Made by a program: the position numbers and the translations under genes. The notes under the pieces are model-generated. The model had not been told where the DNA came from. It ran no database searches and worked only from the letters and a program-made list of their open reading frames with translations. A stretch of DNA of 64,000 nt from Nannocystis pusilla (GTDB lineage: Bacteria; Myxococcota_A; Polyangia; Nannocystales; Nannocystaceae): positions 1,374,501 through 1,438,500 of the forward strand of contig NZ_JAIRAU010000001.1 in assembly GCF_020073745.1 (NCBI RefSeq), given 5' to 3'. Shown here one piece after another: positions 8,820-16,858 of the stretch (position 1 is its first letter; each line of letters opens with the position of its first letter).

Positions 8820-9713
8820 ATGGACCTCCTGGCCCAGATGACGGCCTTCGTGCGGATCGTCGAGAGCGGCAGCTTGTCGGCCGCGGCCCGGCGCCTGCGC
8901 CTGTCGACCCCGGCGATCAGCCGCCAGCTGCGCGCGCTCGAGGAGGAGCTCGGCGCGACGCTGGTGCTGCGGACGACGCGGCGCCTGACGGTGACGGAGG
9001 TGGGCCGCGCGTACTACGAGCGCTGCGTCCGGATCTTGCGCGAGGTCGAGGAGGCGCAGTCGTCGGCGCGCCGGGCCGACGCGGTCGAGGGCCGGCTGGT
9101 GGTGGCGGCGTCGGTGACGTTCGGCGGGCTGCGGGTGGCGCCGACGCTGCCCTCGCTGCTGGCCGCGCACCCGCGCCTGCGCGTCGACCTGCGCCTCGAG
9201 GATCGCCTGACCGACCTGATCGGCGACGGCATCGACGTGGCGATTCGCGCGACCACGCTGGTGCCGCCCGACAGCGACGCGCTGATCGCCGTGCCGCTGC
9301 TCACCGTGCCGCGCGTGGCCGTGGCCGCGCCGAGCTACCTGCGCCGCCGCGGCGAGCCGAAGGAGCCGGCCGCGCTGGCCCGCCACGACGCGCTGGTCCA
9401 GATCTACGGCTCGGGGGTGCCCGCGACCCGCTGGCGCTTCTCCCGTCCGCCGCGCGAGGAGACGGTGCTCGTGCGCGAGGTGCTGGCCTGCAACGTGCTC
9501 GCGGTCCTCCGCGACGCCGCCGTGGCCGGCCTCGGGGTGACGCTGCTGCCCGACTGGCTGGTCGCCGCCGAGCTGGGCGCGGGCTCGCTGCGGACGATCC
9601 TGCCGCAATGGAGCACCGCCGGGGCGTCGGTGGCTGCCCTGTATCGCACGGAGCTGCGCGGGACGCCGCGCGTGCGCGTGTTCGTCGACCACCTGCGCCG
9701 CGCGCTGGCCTGA
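8820..9713 (+). CDS. LysR-family transcriptional regulator
   Basis: 297-residue regulator from the ATG at 8820 (MDLLAQMTAFVRIVESGSLS). The N-terminal winged helix-turn-helix is typical: FVRIVESGSLSAAARRLRLSTPAISRQLRALEEELGATLVLRTTRRLTVTEVG, about residues 7-60, followed by a linker helix and a periplasmic-binding-like effector domain (about 90-295) with GIDVAIR and GLGVTLLPDWL. It belongs to the large group annotated as LysR regulators of SDR or quinone-reductase genes. Divergent from the SDR gene at 7964-8707. The effector ligand cannot be read from the sequence. Confidence 0.9.
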   Translation: MDLLAQMTAFVRIVESGSLSAAARRLRLSTPAISRQLRALEEELGATLVLRTTRRLTVTEVGRAYYERCVRILREVEEAQSSARRADAVEGRLVVAASVTFGGLRVAPTLPSLLAAHPRLRVDLRLEDRLTDLIGDGIDVAIRATTLVPPDSDALIAVPLLTVPRVAVAAPSYLRRRGEPKEPAALARHDALVQIYGSGVPATRWRFSRPPREETVLVREVLACNVLAVLRDAAVAGLGVTLLPDWLVAAELGAGSLRTILPQWSTAGASVAALYRTELRGTPRVRVFVDHLRRALA

Positions 9714-9740
9714 GCAGGTCGGCCGATATCGCGGCCGCGG

Positions 9741-10913
9741 CTACCTGCCGCCGCCGGCGAGCTGCATCAAATGCTCGACGTCGTGGTATTCGATCGCCCC
9801 GGCGGCCACGGCGTCGTACTTCTCCACCGGGATCCACAGGAAGTCGGGGTGCCGGCGCTGCGAGTCGCCGAGCCACTCGCCGCCGATGATCTCGCCGTCC
9901 TCGTCGAGCTCGACGATGTAGTCGTAGGTGTCGATGACGGTGAAGTACTCGAGGTAGGGCGTGAGGGCGCCGTCGATCTCGCTCGGCGAGGCGGAGACCC
10001 ACGCGAGCTCGGTGCGGAGCCGTCGCAGCGCGACGGCGCGGTCGTTGAACGCGTAGTCCGACGCCTCGACGCCGAGCAGCAGGTTGGCGGCGGCGGGCGA
10101 GAGCGGCTCGTCGTGAGCGACGCGATAGGCGACGACCGGGTGGTTCCACACCTCGGCGTCGTAGCTGCGATCGTGGATGAACGCGGTGCTCCGCAGACCG
10201 AGGAGGTTGGTCACCGCGACGTGGAAGGTGCCGGGGTTGGTGTCCCGGCACTCGTCGATGTCGTCGAGGTCGTGCTCCTCGCCGTCCTCGTCGCAGCGCA
10301 GGGACACCATGCGGGCGGCCAGGCCCTCCGTGTATGCCATGCTGATCAGGGCCTTGAGGTCGTTGATCTCGAACCGCACGCCGCGGTAGGTGACGGGCCG
10401 CCTGGGCTCGCGCTCGAACAGGGCGGCCGGGGCCCAGGCGTGGCAGATCCCGACCCAGGTGGGGGCACAGCGGCCGAGCTCCTCGCCGCGCCGGCGGGCA
10501 CACACCAGGTCCTCATCGCAGTCCAGTTCGTCGCGGCAGGCGGCGGTCGGGAGGCTGTCGACGCCGTGGTGCGCCGAGACGGCGTCCTCGACACCGGCCT
10601 TGCCGAACGCGAGCTCGTACTTCTCCGCGGGCGAGCGGGTGTCCGGTCCGGCCCACCGATCATTGATGCCGTCGCGGTAGGACGGCCAGTAACTGCCAGG
10701 CCACGGCATCCGCTCGGCGAGGCCGGAGGTCGGCAGCTCGGCGTACGCGTAGGTGAATGAATCGTCGAGGAGCCGCGGGTCGTCGTCGTCCGACCAGGCT
10801 TCGCGCGGGGCCATGTCGGGGTGGGGTGGGCGCTCCGCGTCGGCGTCGTCGCCGCACGCGCCGAGGACCAGAACCATGGAGAGGGCGGGGGTCCAGGGGA
10901 TTCGATGCATCAT
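9741..10913 (-). CDS. Transglutaminase-elicitor-like lipoprotein
   Basis: 390-residue exported lipoprotein (MMHRIPWTPALSMVLVLGAC, lipobox LGAC). After an acidic linker it carries the features I associate with the TGase_elicitor family (Phytophthora GP42 and bacterial relatives): W-V-G-I-C-H-A-W-A-P-A-A around residue 155, with the predicted nucleophilic Cys, then VTYRGVRFEINDLKALISMAY, and DRSYDAEVWNHPVVAYRV with the likely His. The family crosslinks proteins by forming Gln-Lys isopeptide bonds. CRDELDCDEDLVCARRR ahead of it is a short Cys-rich insert. Length is close to the bacterial members. Transcribed alone. The family assignment is from memory of its motifs, so an unrelated papain-fold hydrolase remains possible. 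Confidence 0.65.
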   Translation of the reverse strand: MMHRIPWTPALSMVLVLGACGDDADAERPPHPDMAPREAWSDDDDPRLLDDSFTYAYAELPTSGLAERMPWPGSYWPSYRDGINDRWAGPDTRSPAEKYELAFGKAGVEDAVSAHHGVDSLPTAACRDELDCDEDLVCARRRGEELGRCAPTWVGICHAWAPAALFEREPRRPVTYRGVRFEINDLKALISMAYTEGLAARMVSLRCDEDGEEHDLDDIDECRDTNPGTFHVAVTNLLGLRSTAFIHDRSYDAEVWNHPVVAYRVAHDEPLSPAAANLLLGVEASDYAFNDRAVALRRLRTELAWVSASPSEIDGALTPYLEYFTVIDTYDYIVELDEDGEIIGGEWLGDSQRRHPDFLWIPVEKYDAVAAGAIEYHDVEHLMQLAGGGR

Positions 10914-11173
10914 GGCGAACTCCGCTGCGAGCCGCCTGGGAACGGCCCCGGGAGCATGGGCAAGGGCGCGCGAGAGTCAAGGCATGTCCGCGCGAACCGG
11001 CGATATAGAATTCGCTAAATAGATAGAGACGCGGCCTGAACGGCCGCGACCGCGCTGAAGCATACGAGCATTCACGATACGGCCCGGAGGCGAGCCCGAC
11101 TGCGGGGCGCGGCTCGATCGTCGAGACTCGCCGGGCGCCCGCCCCGCGAGCGCTCTGGAGCGAGTTGCGAGGC
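10914..11173. other. Intergenic region upstream of the transglutaminase-like gene
   Basis: 260 bases between two minus-strand genes. An AT-rich patch at about 11000-11030 and a TTGACT hexamer on the minus strand (10975-10980) are candidate promoter parts for the gene starting at 10913, but I cannot match a good -10. A single CATGTCC half-site lies at 10983-10989 without a partner arm. Confidence 0.35.
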
Positions 11174-12853
11174 TCATCCCAGCGCCGCTCGATGCACCCC
11201 CGCCACGGCGCGTCCGGACGGATCGGCCGCCGCGGCGAATGCCGCGTCCCAGGCGAGCGCCGTCGGCGACGAGCAAGCGATGGACTTGCCGCCCGGCACC
11301 GACTCCGCGCACGCCTTCCCGGGGAAGCAGCGCTCGAAGATCCAGCGGTAGAAATACGCCTCCTTGGTCTGCGGCGGGTTGATCGGGAACCGGCTCGCCG
11401 CGGCGGCGAACTCCCGGTCGCTGACGTGGACCTCGGCGTTCGCCTTGAGGCCGTCGATCCAGCCGTAGCCGACGCCGTCGCTGAATTGCTCCTTCTGTCG
11501 CCACAGGATCGAGTCCGGCAGGTAGCCGGCGAACGCCTCCCGCAGCAGCGCCTTCTCGATGCGGCCCTGGCCCGCCATCTTGTGCCGCGCGTCCATCCGC
11601 ATCGCCACGTCGAGGAATTCGACGTCCAGGAACGGCACACGCGGCTCCACGCCCCAGGCCATCATCGCCTTGTTGGCGCGCAGGCAGTCGTATGTGTGCA
11701 GGGCGTCGAGCTTGCGCACGGTCTCGTCGTGAAACTCGCGCGCGTTGGGGGCCTTGTGGAAATAGAGGTAGCCGCCGAAGATCTCGTCCGAGCCCTCGCC
11801 CGACAGCACCATCTTCACGCCCATCGCCTTGATCCGGCGCGCCAGCAGGAACATCGGCGTGGACGCGCGGATCGTCGTCACGTCGTAGCTCTCGATGTGG
11901 CGGATCACTTCGGGCAGCGCGTCCAGCCCCTCTTCGAAGGTGTACTCGAAGCCGTGGTGGACCGTGCCCAGCGCCTCCGCGGCGATCTTCGCGGCGGCCA
12001 GGTCGGGCGAGCCCGCGAGCCCGATGGCGAACGAGTGCAGCCGCGGCCACCAGGCCTCGGCGCGGTCGTCCTCCTCGACTCGACGGCGAGCGAAGCGCGC
12101 CGCGCAGGCCGCGACCAGCGACGAGTCCAGGCCGCCCGACAGCAGCACGCCGTAGGGCACGTCGGTCATCAGCTGGCGGTGAACGGCGCGCTCGAGGGCC
12201 TCGCGCAGCTCCGGGAGCGGGACCTCCACGCCCTGCGTGGCGGCATGATCGCGCCACGGCCTGTCGTAGTAGCGGGTCAGCCGGCCGGTGGTGCTATTAT
12301 AGTAGTGGCCAGGGGGAAACTGGGCGACATCGGCGCAGACATCGGCGAGCGCCTTCATCTCCGACGCGATGCAGACGCGACCGCTGGCGTCATGGCCCCA
12401 GTAGAGGGGGCAGACGCCTATCGGGTCGCGCGCGATCACGTAGCGCCGCCGTGCCCGGTCCCACAGCGTGAACGCGAAGATGCCGTTGAGCCGGTTCAGC
12501 CAGGCCGACAGGTCCGCGTCCTCGCGGTACAGCGCGTTGATCACCTCGCAGTCCGAGCCGGTCTGAAACGCGTAGGGCCGCTTCAGCGACTGCTTCAGGT
12601 CGCGATGGTTGTAGATCTCGCCGTTGACGGCGAGCACCAGCTCGCCGTCGGCCGAGCGCAGCGGCTGCGAGCCGCCCGCGGGATCGACGATCGCAAGCCG
12701 TTCGTGGACCAGGATCGCGCCGTCGTCCTGGTGCACGCCGCTCCAGTCCGGCCCGCGGTGCCGCTGGCGTTGCGACAGCTCCAGCGCCCGCCGCCTCAGG
12801 GCGTGGACGTCGTCGCCGGGTTGCAGGTCGAAGATGCCGAGGATTGAACACAT
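11174..12853 (-). CDS. asnB: Asparagine synthetase B (glutamine-hydrolysing)
   Basis: 559-residue enzyme making L-asparagine from aspartate, ATP and glutamine, close in length to E. coli AsnB (554). I chose the ATG at 12853 because the mature protein must start with the nucleophile Cys2 (MCSILGIFD). The class II glutamine amidotransferase domain (2-190) shows RHRGPD, NGEIYNH and the GSDCEV segment; the synthetase domain shows the PP-loop SGGLDSSLVAA, GEGSDEIFGGY and the C-terminal PRVPFLD. The start has AAGGAG upstream. The 5' leader carries an Asn-rich peptide and attenuator (12910-13030), so expression is predicted to rise when charged Asn-tRNA is scarce. It is the only gene in its transcript. 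Confidence 0.95.
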   Translation of the reverse strand: MCSILGIFDLQPGDDVHALRRRALELSQRQRHRGPDWSGVHQDDGAILVHERLAIVDPAGGSQPLRSADGELVLAVNGEIYNHRDLKQSLKRPYAFQTGSDCEVINALYREDADLSAWLNRLNGIFAFTLWDRARRRYVIARDPIGVCPLYWGHDASGRVCIASEMKALADVCADVAQFPPGHYYNSTTGRLTRYYDRPWRDHAATQGVEVPLPELREALERAVHRQLMTDVPYGVLLSGGLDSSLVAACAARFARRRVEEDDRAEAWWPRLHSFAIGLAGSPDLAAAKIAAEALGTVHHGFEYTFEEGLDALPEVIRHIESYDVTTIRASTPMFLLARRIKAMGVKMVLSGEGSDEIFGGYLYFHKAPNAREFHDETVRKLDALHTYDCLRANKAMMAWGVEPRVPFLDVEFLDVAMRMDARHKMAGQGRIEKALLREAFAGYLPDSILWRQKEQFSDGVGYGWIDGLKANAEVHVSDREFAAAASRFPINPPQTKEAYFYRWIFERCFPGKACAESVPGGKSIACSSPTALAWDAAFAAAADPSGRAVAGVHRAALG

Positions 12854-12909
12854 GAGAGGCTCCTTTGGCTGGTGGTGGGACGGCGGATCGTTCAAGGTGC
12901 GAACACGAA

Positions 12910-12937
12910 GAAGCCCGCGCTTCGCAGTGCGGGCTTC
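12910..12937 (-). terminator. Attenuator terminator of asnB with antiterminator alternative
   Basis: On the minus strand GAAGCCCGC (12929-12937) and GCGGGCTTC (12910-12918) form a perfect 9-bp stem with a 10-nt loop, followed by TTCGTGTTC. It lies 24 nt after the leader-peptide stop and 57 nt before asnB. Its first arm (GCCCGCA, plus-strand 12928-12934) can pair instead with TGCGGGC inside the end of the leader frame (12972-12978), giving a competing antiterminator. A GCCGGC/GCCGGC pairing (13022-13027 with 12968-12973) can act as pause stem. Confidence 0.8.
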
Positions 12938-12961
12938 CTGGGCGATGAGCGTGGGTGCGCG

Positions 12962-13030
12962 CTAATCGCCGGCCCGCAGGAGGCAGGTCCGATTGCGATT
13001 GTTGCGATTGCCGTTGTTCGCGCCGGCCAC
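12962..13030 (-). CDS. Asparagine leader peptide of the asnB attenuator
   Basis: A 22-residue frame from GTG 13030 to TAG 12962 reads V/M-AGANNGNRNNRNRTCLLRAGD. Six of residues 5-13 are Asn, and three of these use AAT, a codon that is rare in DNA this GC-rich. The frame extends open to an ATG at 13153, so the exact start is uncertain; the Asn run and stop do not depend on it. A ribosome halted on the Asn codons would leave TGCGGGC (codons 18-20) free to form the antiterminator, while one reaching the stop would cover it and let the terminator form. The role is inferred from this layout and from the asnB gene downstream. Confidence 0.8.
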   Translation of the reverse strand: MAGANNGNRNNRNRTCLLRAGD

Positions 13031-13228
13031 GACCGCGCGCCCGCCAGGGGCGGCGCAGCGATGGTGGGAGGCGGCGGAACCGGAGGTCACGGTTCGATGG
13101 TGCGGGAGGTGGCGGCCGTTTGCAAGTCGATTCGCCCCGGCGCACGCGGGCATGGTGGGCGAGATCCCTCGGCGGCGCCGCGGCGGAGCCGGCGCCTGCG
13201 GCCAGCGCCTGCGCGCTGTGCATCACAG

Positions 13229-13246
13229 TCTGTCCGATGGGACAGA
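13229..13246. terminator. GTCC/GGAC hairpin downstream of the secreted protein gene
   Basis: TCTGTCC (13229-13235), GATG loop, GGACAGA (13240-13246): a perfect 7-bp stem with the GTCC/GGAC core seen in the window's other gene-end hairpins. It follows the stronger hairpin at 13256-13280. Confidence 0.5.
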
Positions 13247-13255
13247 TGCATCCGA

Positions 13256-13280
13256 GGGGCGGCCCCGATGGAGCCGCCCC
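13256..13280 (-). terminator. GC-rich hairpin after the secreted protein gene
   Basis: GGGGCGGC (13256-13263) and GCCGCCCC (13273-13280) form a perfect 8-bp stem with a 9-nt loop, 27 nt past the stop at 13307. Probable terminator of that gene. Confidence 0.6.
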
Positions 13281-13306
13281 CCGCGTGGCTTCACACGCTC
13301 ACGTCA

Positions 13307-14749
13307 TTACTCGCAGTGCGTCGCGCCCAGGTTGCCGCTGTTGAACTTCTCGAGGGTCGACGCCCACCCGGTGAGCACGGCCTTGTCCTTGTGGGCCTGC
13401 CACTCCGAGGGTCCGTACTTCTCGAAGAACGACTTGACCAGGTCGAGCAGCTCGTGGATCTGGTAGATGTCGGCGTCGGCGAGGTCGTTCAGCACCGCCG
13501 CCATGTACTGGTGGGCGAGGATGTAGTACGCGTTGCCCTGCGGAGGCGTCTTGAACACGTCGAGCCACGATTTCCCGCTCTTGAAGAACTGGGTGTCGGG
13601 GCCATTCGGCAACAGCAGATCCCAGACCGCGTCCCTCGGCGCGGGGCCGTGCTTGGAGTGGGTCTTCCAGTACCCCTGCGTGCGCGTGCAGCCGTTGGGG
13701 CACTTGACCTTGATCTTGACGGTGGTCGAGGCGTGGCCCTCCGTGTGGGTGTCGTTGGTCTTGAACGTGGCGATGTTCTTGAACTCGTGGTCCCACTCAC
13801 TGCACTCGAGCGGCCCGAAGGTGTGCCAGTACTGGATCGTCTTCGGCGTCTCGCCGGCGCACACGTAGTCGGTGGGGAGCGTCTGGGCGACCCCGTCGAG
13901 CTTGTCGGTGACGGTGACGCACTTGTCGATCTCCTCGCTCGGAGACGTGAACTTCACCTCGGCCCTGGCGGTGTCGCCGCCGACCTTGCTGTCGCTGTGG
14001 GTCTTGACGATCGCCTTGTTCTCGACGGTGTTGGCGTTGGGACGCGAGGCCCAGTACGTGCACACGAGCTTCTGGTAGGGCTCGAGCGTGTACGGGAACT
14101 CGACACCCCCGCAGTCGACCGGGACCTCGACGCCGTCGAGGATGTCCTTCACCGCGGTGATCTTCGCCTCGAACTTGGTCGGGTTCCAGATCTTGATCTC
14201 GCCCTTGACCGCGAAGTCCTTGTCGTGCTTCTCCGCGTCGAGGCCGATCTCGTAGGAGACGTCGGCCTTCTCCCACCGCCTCAGCTCGATGTACGACGGA
14301 TCGGCCTTCTTCTCGATCTTCCAGTCCCACTTGCGCTTGAACTTGGTCTCCGCGGTCTTCTCGACCTTGAGGTTCAGGTCGTAGCAGAACTTGATCCGCT
14401 TCAGCTTGTGCGGCTTGTAGGTCTTGGGGTCCATCGACGCGTGCAGCCCCTTGCCGCCGTAGGCCTCCGGATCGTAGGCGTACTTCTCCCCCGACCACTC
14501 GCCCTCGGCGATGACGGCGTCCATCCCGACCTTCGAGCTCCAGTCGAAGTACATGCCGTCGGTCTTCACCTCGACGTAGTCGGACGTCCCGGGGATCGGG
14601 TACGACTTCGACACTGGCCAGTCGATCTTGTATTCGAGGGTGCCCTCGGGGCAGGAAGGAACGGTCGGGTAGTCGCCCGACGCATGGGCGGTCGAGGCTG
14701 CGAACACGGACAGCACGGCGCAGACAGGGGCCCATAAGATCAGTTTCAT
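13307..14749 (-). CDS. Large secreted protein with TQGYWKTH C-terminal domain
   Basis: 480 residues from the ATG at 14749, with a clear Sec signal peptide (MKLILWAPVCAVLSVFAASTAHA) and GGAG 12 nt upstream. The middle is beta-rich, with an Ig/DUF11-like stretch around residues 225-340 (AEVKFTSPSEEIDKCVTVTDKLDG, YWHTFGPLECSEWDHEF) and paired cysteines. The end (about 350-480) begins CPNGCTRTQGYWKTHSKHG and contains GNAYYILAHQYMAAVLN; I have seen this TQGYWKTH-type module at the C termini of other secreted actinobacterial and myxobacterial proteins, but its function is not known to me. Its codon use (many Lys and Glu) differs from its neighbours. Single-gene transcript ending in two hairpins. 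Confidence 0.75.
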   Translation of the reverse strand: MKLILWAPVCAVLSVFAASTAHASGDYPTVPSCPEGTLEYKIDWPVSKSYPIPGTSDYVEVKTDGMYFDWSSKVGMDAVIAEGEWSGEKYAYDPEAYGGKGLHASMDPKTYKPHKLKRIKFCYDLNLKVEKTAETKFKRKWDWKIEKKADPSYIELRRWEKADVSYEIGLDAEKHDKDFAVKGEIKIWNPTKFEAKITAVKDILDGVEVPVDCGGVEFPYTLEPYQKLVCTYWASRPNANTVENKAIVKTHSDSKVGGDTARAEVKFTSPSEEIDKCVTVTDKLDGVAQTLPTDYVCAGETPKTIQYWHTFGPLECSEWDHEFKNIATFKTNDTHTEGHASTTVKIKVKCPNGCTRTQGYWKTHSKHGPAPRDAVWDLLLPNGPDTQFFKSGKSWLDVFKTPPQGNAYYILAHQYMAAVLNDLADADIYQIHELLDLVKSFFEKYGPSEWQAHKDKAVLTGWASTLEKFNSGNLGATHCE

Positions 14750-15129
14750 GGTCAAAGGTAATTCTCCTTCGGGGTCAAGCCTGCGTGGAATCCCCCATCG
14801 AACCAGTGATCCGATCACACACTTCATTCGGCCGGAGCGAGACCTCACAGTCGAGACGGGTTATGCGCAATGCGTCGAAAGGTGCGACACGGCGCGTCGC
14901 TCATGCGGAGGCATTCGTTCGCATGGTCTCGGGGACATGTCGGCGGTCCCGCCGCCGCGGCGAGTGCGATGATTCTCGCAGCGTGGACGTCGGGCGTGGC
15001 GGCCGATGTCCGCCCATGCGCACCCGCCCCTCGCTCGCGCGTCCGCGCGCGCGGGTGCATCCGGGCCTGCGCAGCGGCGAATTCGCGCGCCTTGAGGGGT
15101 CTCGACCCCATCTGCTAGCGTGCCCCGCA
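14750..15129. other. Divergent intergenic region
   Basis: 380 bases between the secreted protein and the disulfide-repeat lipoprotein. It contains the SD of the minus gene (GGAG at about 14762) and, at 15116-15121, TAGCGT just before the plus gene start. No gene is convincing in the rest. Confidence 0.5.
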
Positions 15130-16659
15130 GTGACCCGCATTGAATTGTCGCGCCTCCTCGCTTTCATGCCGATCGTCGCCGCCTGTGCCAGCGGAGAGGA
15201 TCCGACCACCGGCTTCGGCCCGCCGATGGCGACGACGATGCCGGCGACGGCGACGATGACGACGCCGACCGAGGGGTCGACGGAGCCGACGACGGGGCCG
15301 GGGTCGGACATGAGCAGCGGCGCGATGGAGCCGCCGGTGCCGATGTGCGGCGACGGCAAGGTCGAGGGCGACGAGGAGTGCGACCGCGGCGGCGACAACG
15401 ACGACGCCGGCGAGTGCACGGCCGGCTGCAAGCTGGCGGTGTGCGGCGACGGGCTGGTGCTCGCCGGGGTCGAGGCGTGCGACGACGGCAACCTCGACGA
15501 CGACGACGACTGCACCAGCGCGTGCGAGGCGGCCGGCTGCGGCGACGGGATCGTCGGGCCCGGCGAGGCGTGCGACGACGGCAACATGACCGACACCGAC
15601 GACTGCACCAACGCGTGCGCGCTGGCGGTGTGCGGCGACGGGATCGTCGGCCCCGGCGAGGCGTGCGACGACGGCAACGACGACGACGACGACGCGTGCA
15701 CGGCGATGTGCAAGAGCGCGACGTGCGGCGACGGAACCCTGCAGCCGGGCGAGGAGTGCGACGACGGCAACGCGAACGACGGCGACGCGTGCCTCGACAC
15801 CTGCCTGAACGCCGAGTGCGGCGACGGGTCGGTGTACATGGGCGTGGAGGAGTGCGACGACGCCAACCTGAGCAACCTCGACGACTGCACGGTCGAGTGC
15901 AAGGTGTCGACGTGCACCGACGCGATCCAGAGCGGCGGCGAGACCGACATCGACTGCGGCGGGACCTGCAAGGCCTGCAACAAGGGCAAGAACTGCGTCG
16001 CCGACAAGGACTGCGTCACCGGGGCGTGCGTCAACGGCTCGTGCAACCTGCCGACCAATTGCAAGCAGCTGAAGAGCGGGCTGCCGAGCACGCCGAACGG
16101 GGTCTACCAGATCGACGTCGACGGCGACGGGCCGCGGGTGCCGTTCGACGTCTACTGCGAGATGACGATCGACGGCGGCGGCTGGACGCTGGTCGGGCGC
16201 TCGCGCAACACCCCGAGCGCGCCGGGCTGCGCCGACAGCGACGGCGGCGGCAGCTTCGGCTGGCGCGCGGCCCAGGGCTCGCTGGCCGACGACGCCAGCG
16301 CCTACTCGCTCGACGCCGCCGGCAAGGGCCTGCAGTTCACCCAGGTGCTGTTCGGCGACCACGCCGGCAGCAAGGCGTTCGCCGGCACGATCTACCGCCA
16401 CACCGTGATCGCCGACTTCGTCGACGCGCACATCAACACGCACTACTACATCGGCGAGCCGACGCCGATCCAGGGCGCGTGCGCCGGCGGGGCGTCGATG
16501 CTGAGCTGGATGGGCTTCACCGGCAACGTCGACACGTTCCACTTCCGCGACGTCGACGGCAACGGCTTCGGCCTGACCGGCAGCGGCTGGCGCACTTGCT
16601 ACGATACGTGCGTCGGCGGCGACCTCAACGGCAAGCCGGGGCAGATCTTCGTCCGCTGA
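15130..16659 (+). CDS. Lipoprotein with myxobacterial disulfide repeats and fibrinogen-like domain
   Basis: 509 residues from GTG 15130, which gives the signal VTRIELSRLLAFMPIVAAC with a lipobox; upstream starts would not. A Thr/Pro-rich linker (20-65) leads to six Cys-rich repeats of the CGDGxxxxGEECDDGNxxxxDxCTxxC type (about 72-275), the myxobacterial disulfide repeat also called DUF4215. After ETDIDCGGTC...CNKGKNC comes a fibrinogen-like domain (about 310-509) beginning NCKQLKSG and containing VYCEMTIDGGGWTLVGRS, the hallmark GGWT strand. Such domains bind carbohydrates in lectins, so a cell-surface recognition role is likely but inferred. TAGCGT sits 8 nt before the start with no SD. Confidence 0.85.
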   Translation: MTRIELSRLLAFMPIVAACASGEDPTTGFGPPMATTMPATATMTTPTEGSTEPTTGPGSDMSSGAMEPPVPMCGDGKVEGDEECDRGGDNDDAGECTAGCKLAVCGDGLVLAGVEACDDGNLDDDDDCTSACEAAGCGDGIVGPGEACDDGNMTDTDDCTNACALAVCGDGIVGPGEACDDGNDDDDDACTAMCKSATCGDGTLQPGEECDDGNANDGDACLDTCLNAECGDGSVYMGVEECDDANLSNLDDCTVECKVSTCTDAIQSGGETDIDCGGTCKACNKGKNCVADKDCVTGACVNGSCNLPTNCKQLKSGLPSTPNGVYQIDVDGDGPRVPFDVYCEMTIDGGGWTLVGRSRNTPSAPGCADSDGGGSFGWRAAQGSLADDASAYSLDAAGKGLQFTQVLFGDHAGSKAFAGTIYRHTVIADFVDAHINTHYYIGEPTPIQGACAGGASMLSWMGFTGNVDTFHFRDVDGNGFGLTGSGWRTCYDTCVGGDLNGKPGQIFVR

Positions 16660-16858
16660 GATCGCCGCGGACACTTCGCCGCGGACGATGGCCCGCCGCG
16701 AACACGCGGGTCGGCAGTCCGTCTCCTCGCCGGCGCGCACCGACCCCCGGCGGGCGCGACGCAGGCGCACCGGCGTGACGCCGCGCCCGCGTGGGCCAGG
16801 TGCGGAAGCTCCGGACGCGCCGCGGCCGCGGCCGGATCGCGCTGCTAAGCTCGCCCCC

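Noticed and set aside
12962..13153. 63-residue minus-strand frame as an ordinary small protein
   Set aside because: Only the last ~20 residues look purposeful (Asn run, stop before a terminator); the upstream part is Arg/His/Ala-rich. It is better read as an asnB leader peptide from GTG 13030.
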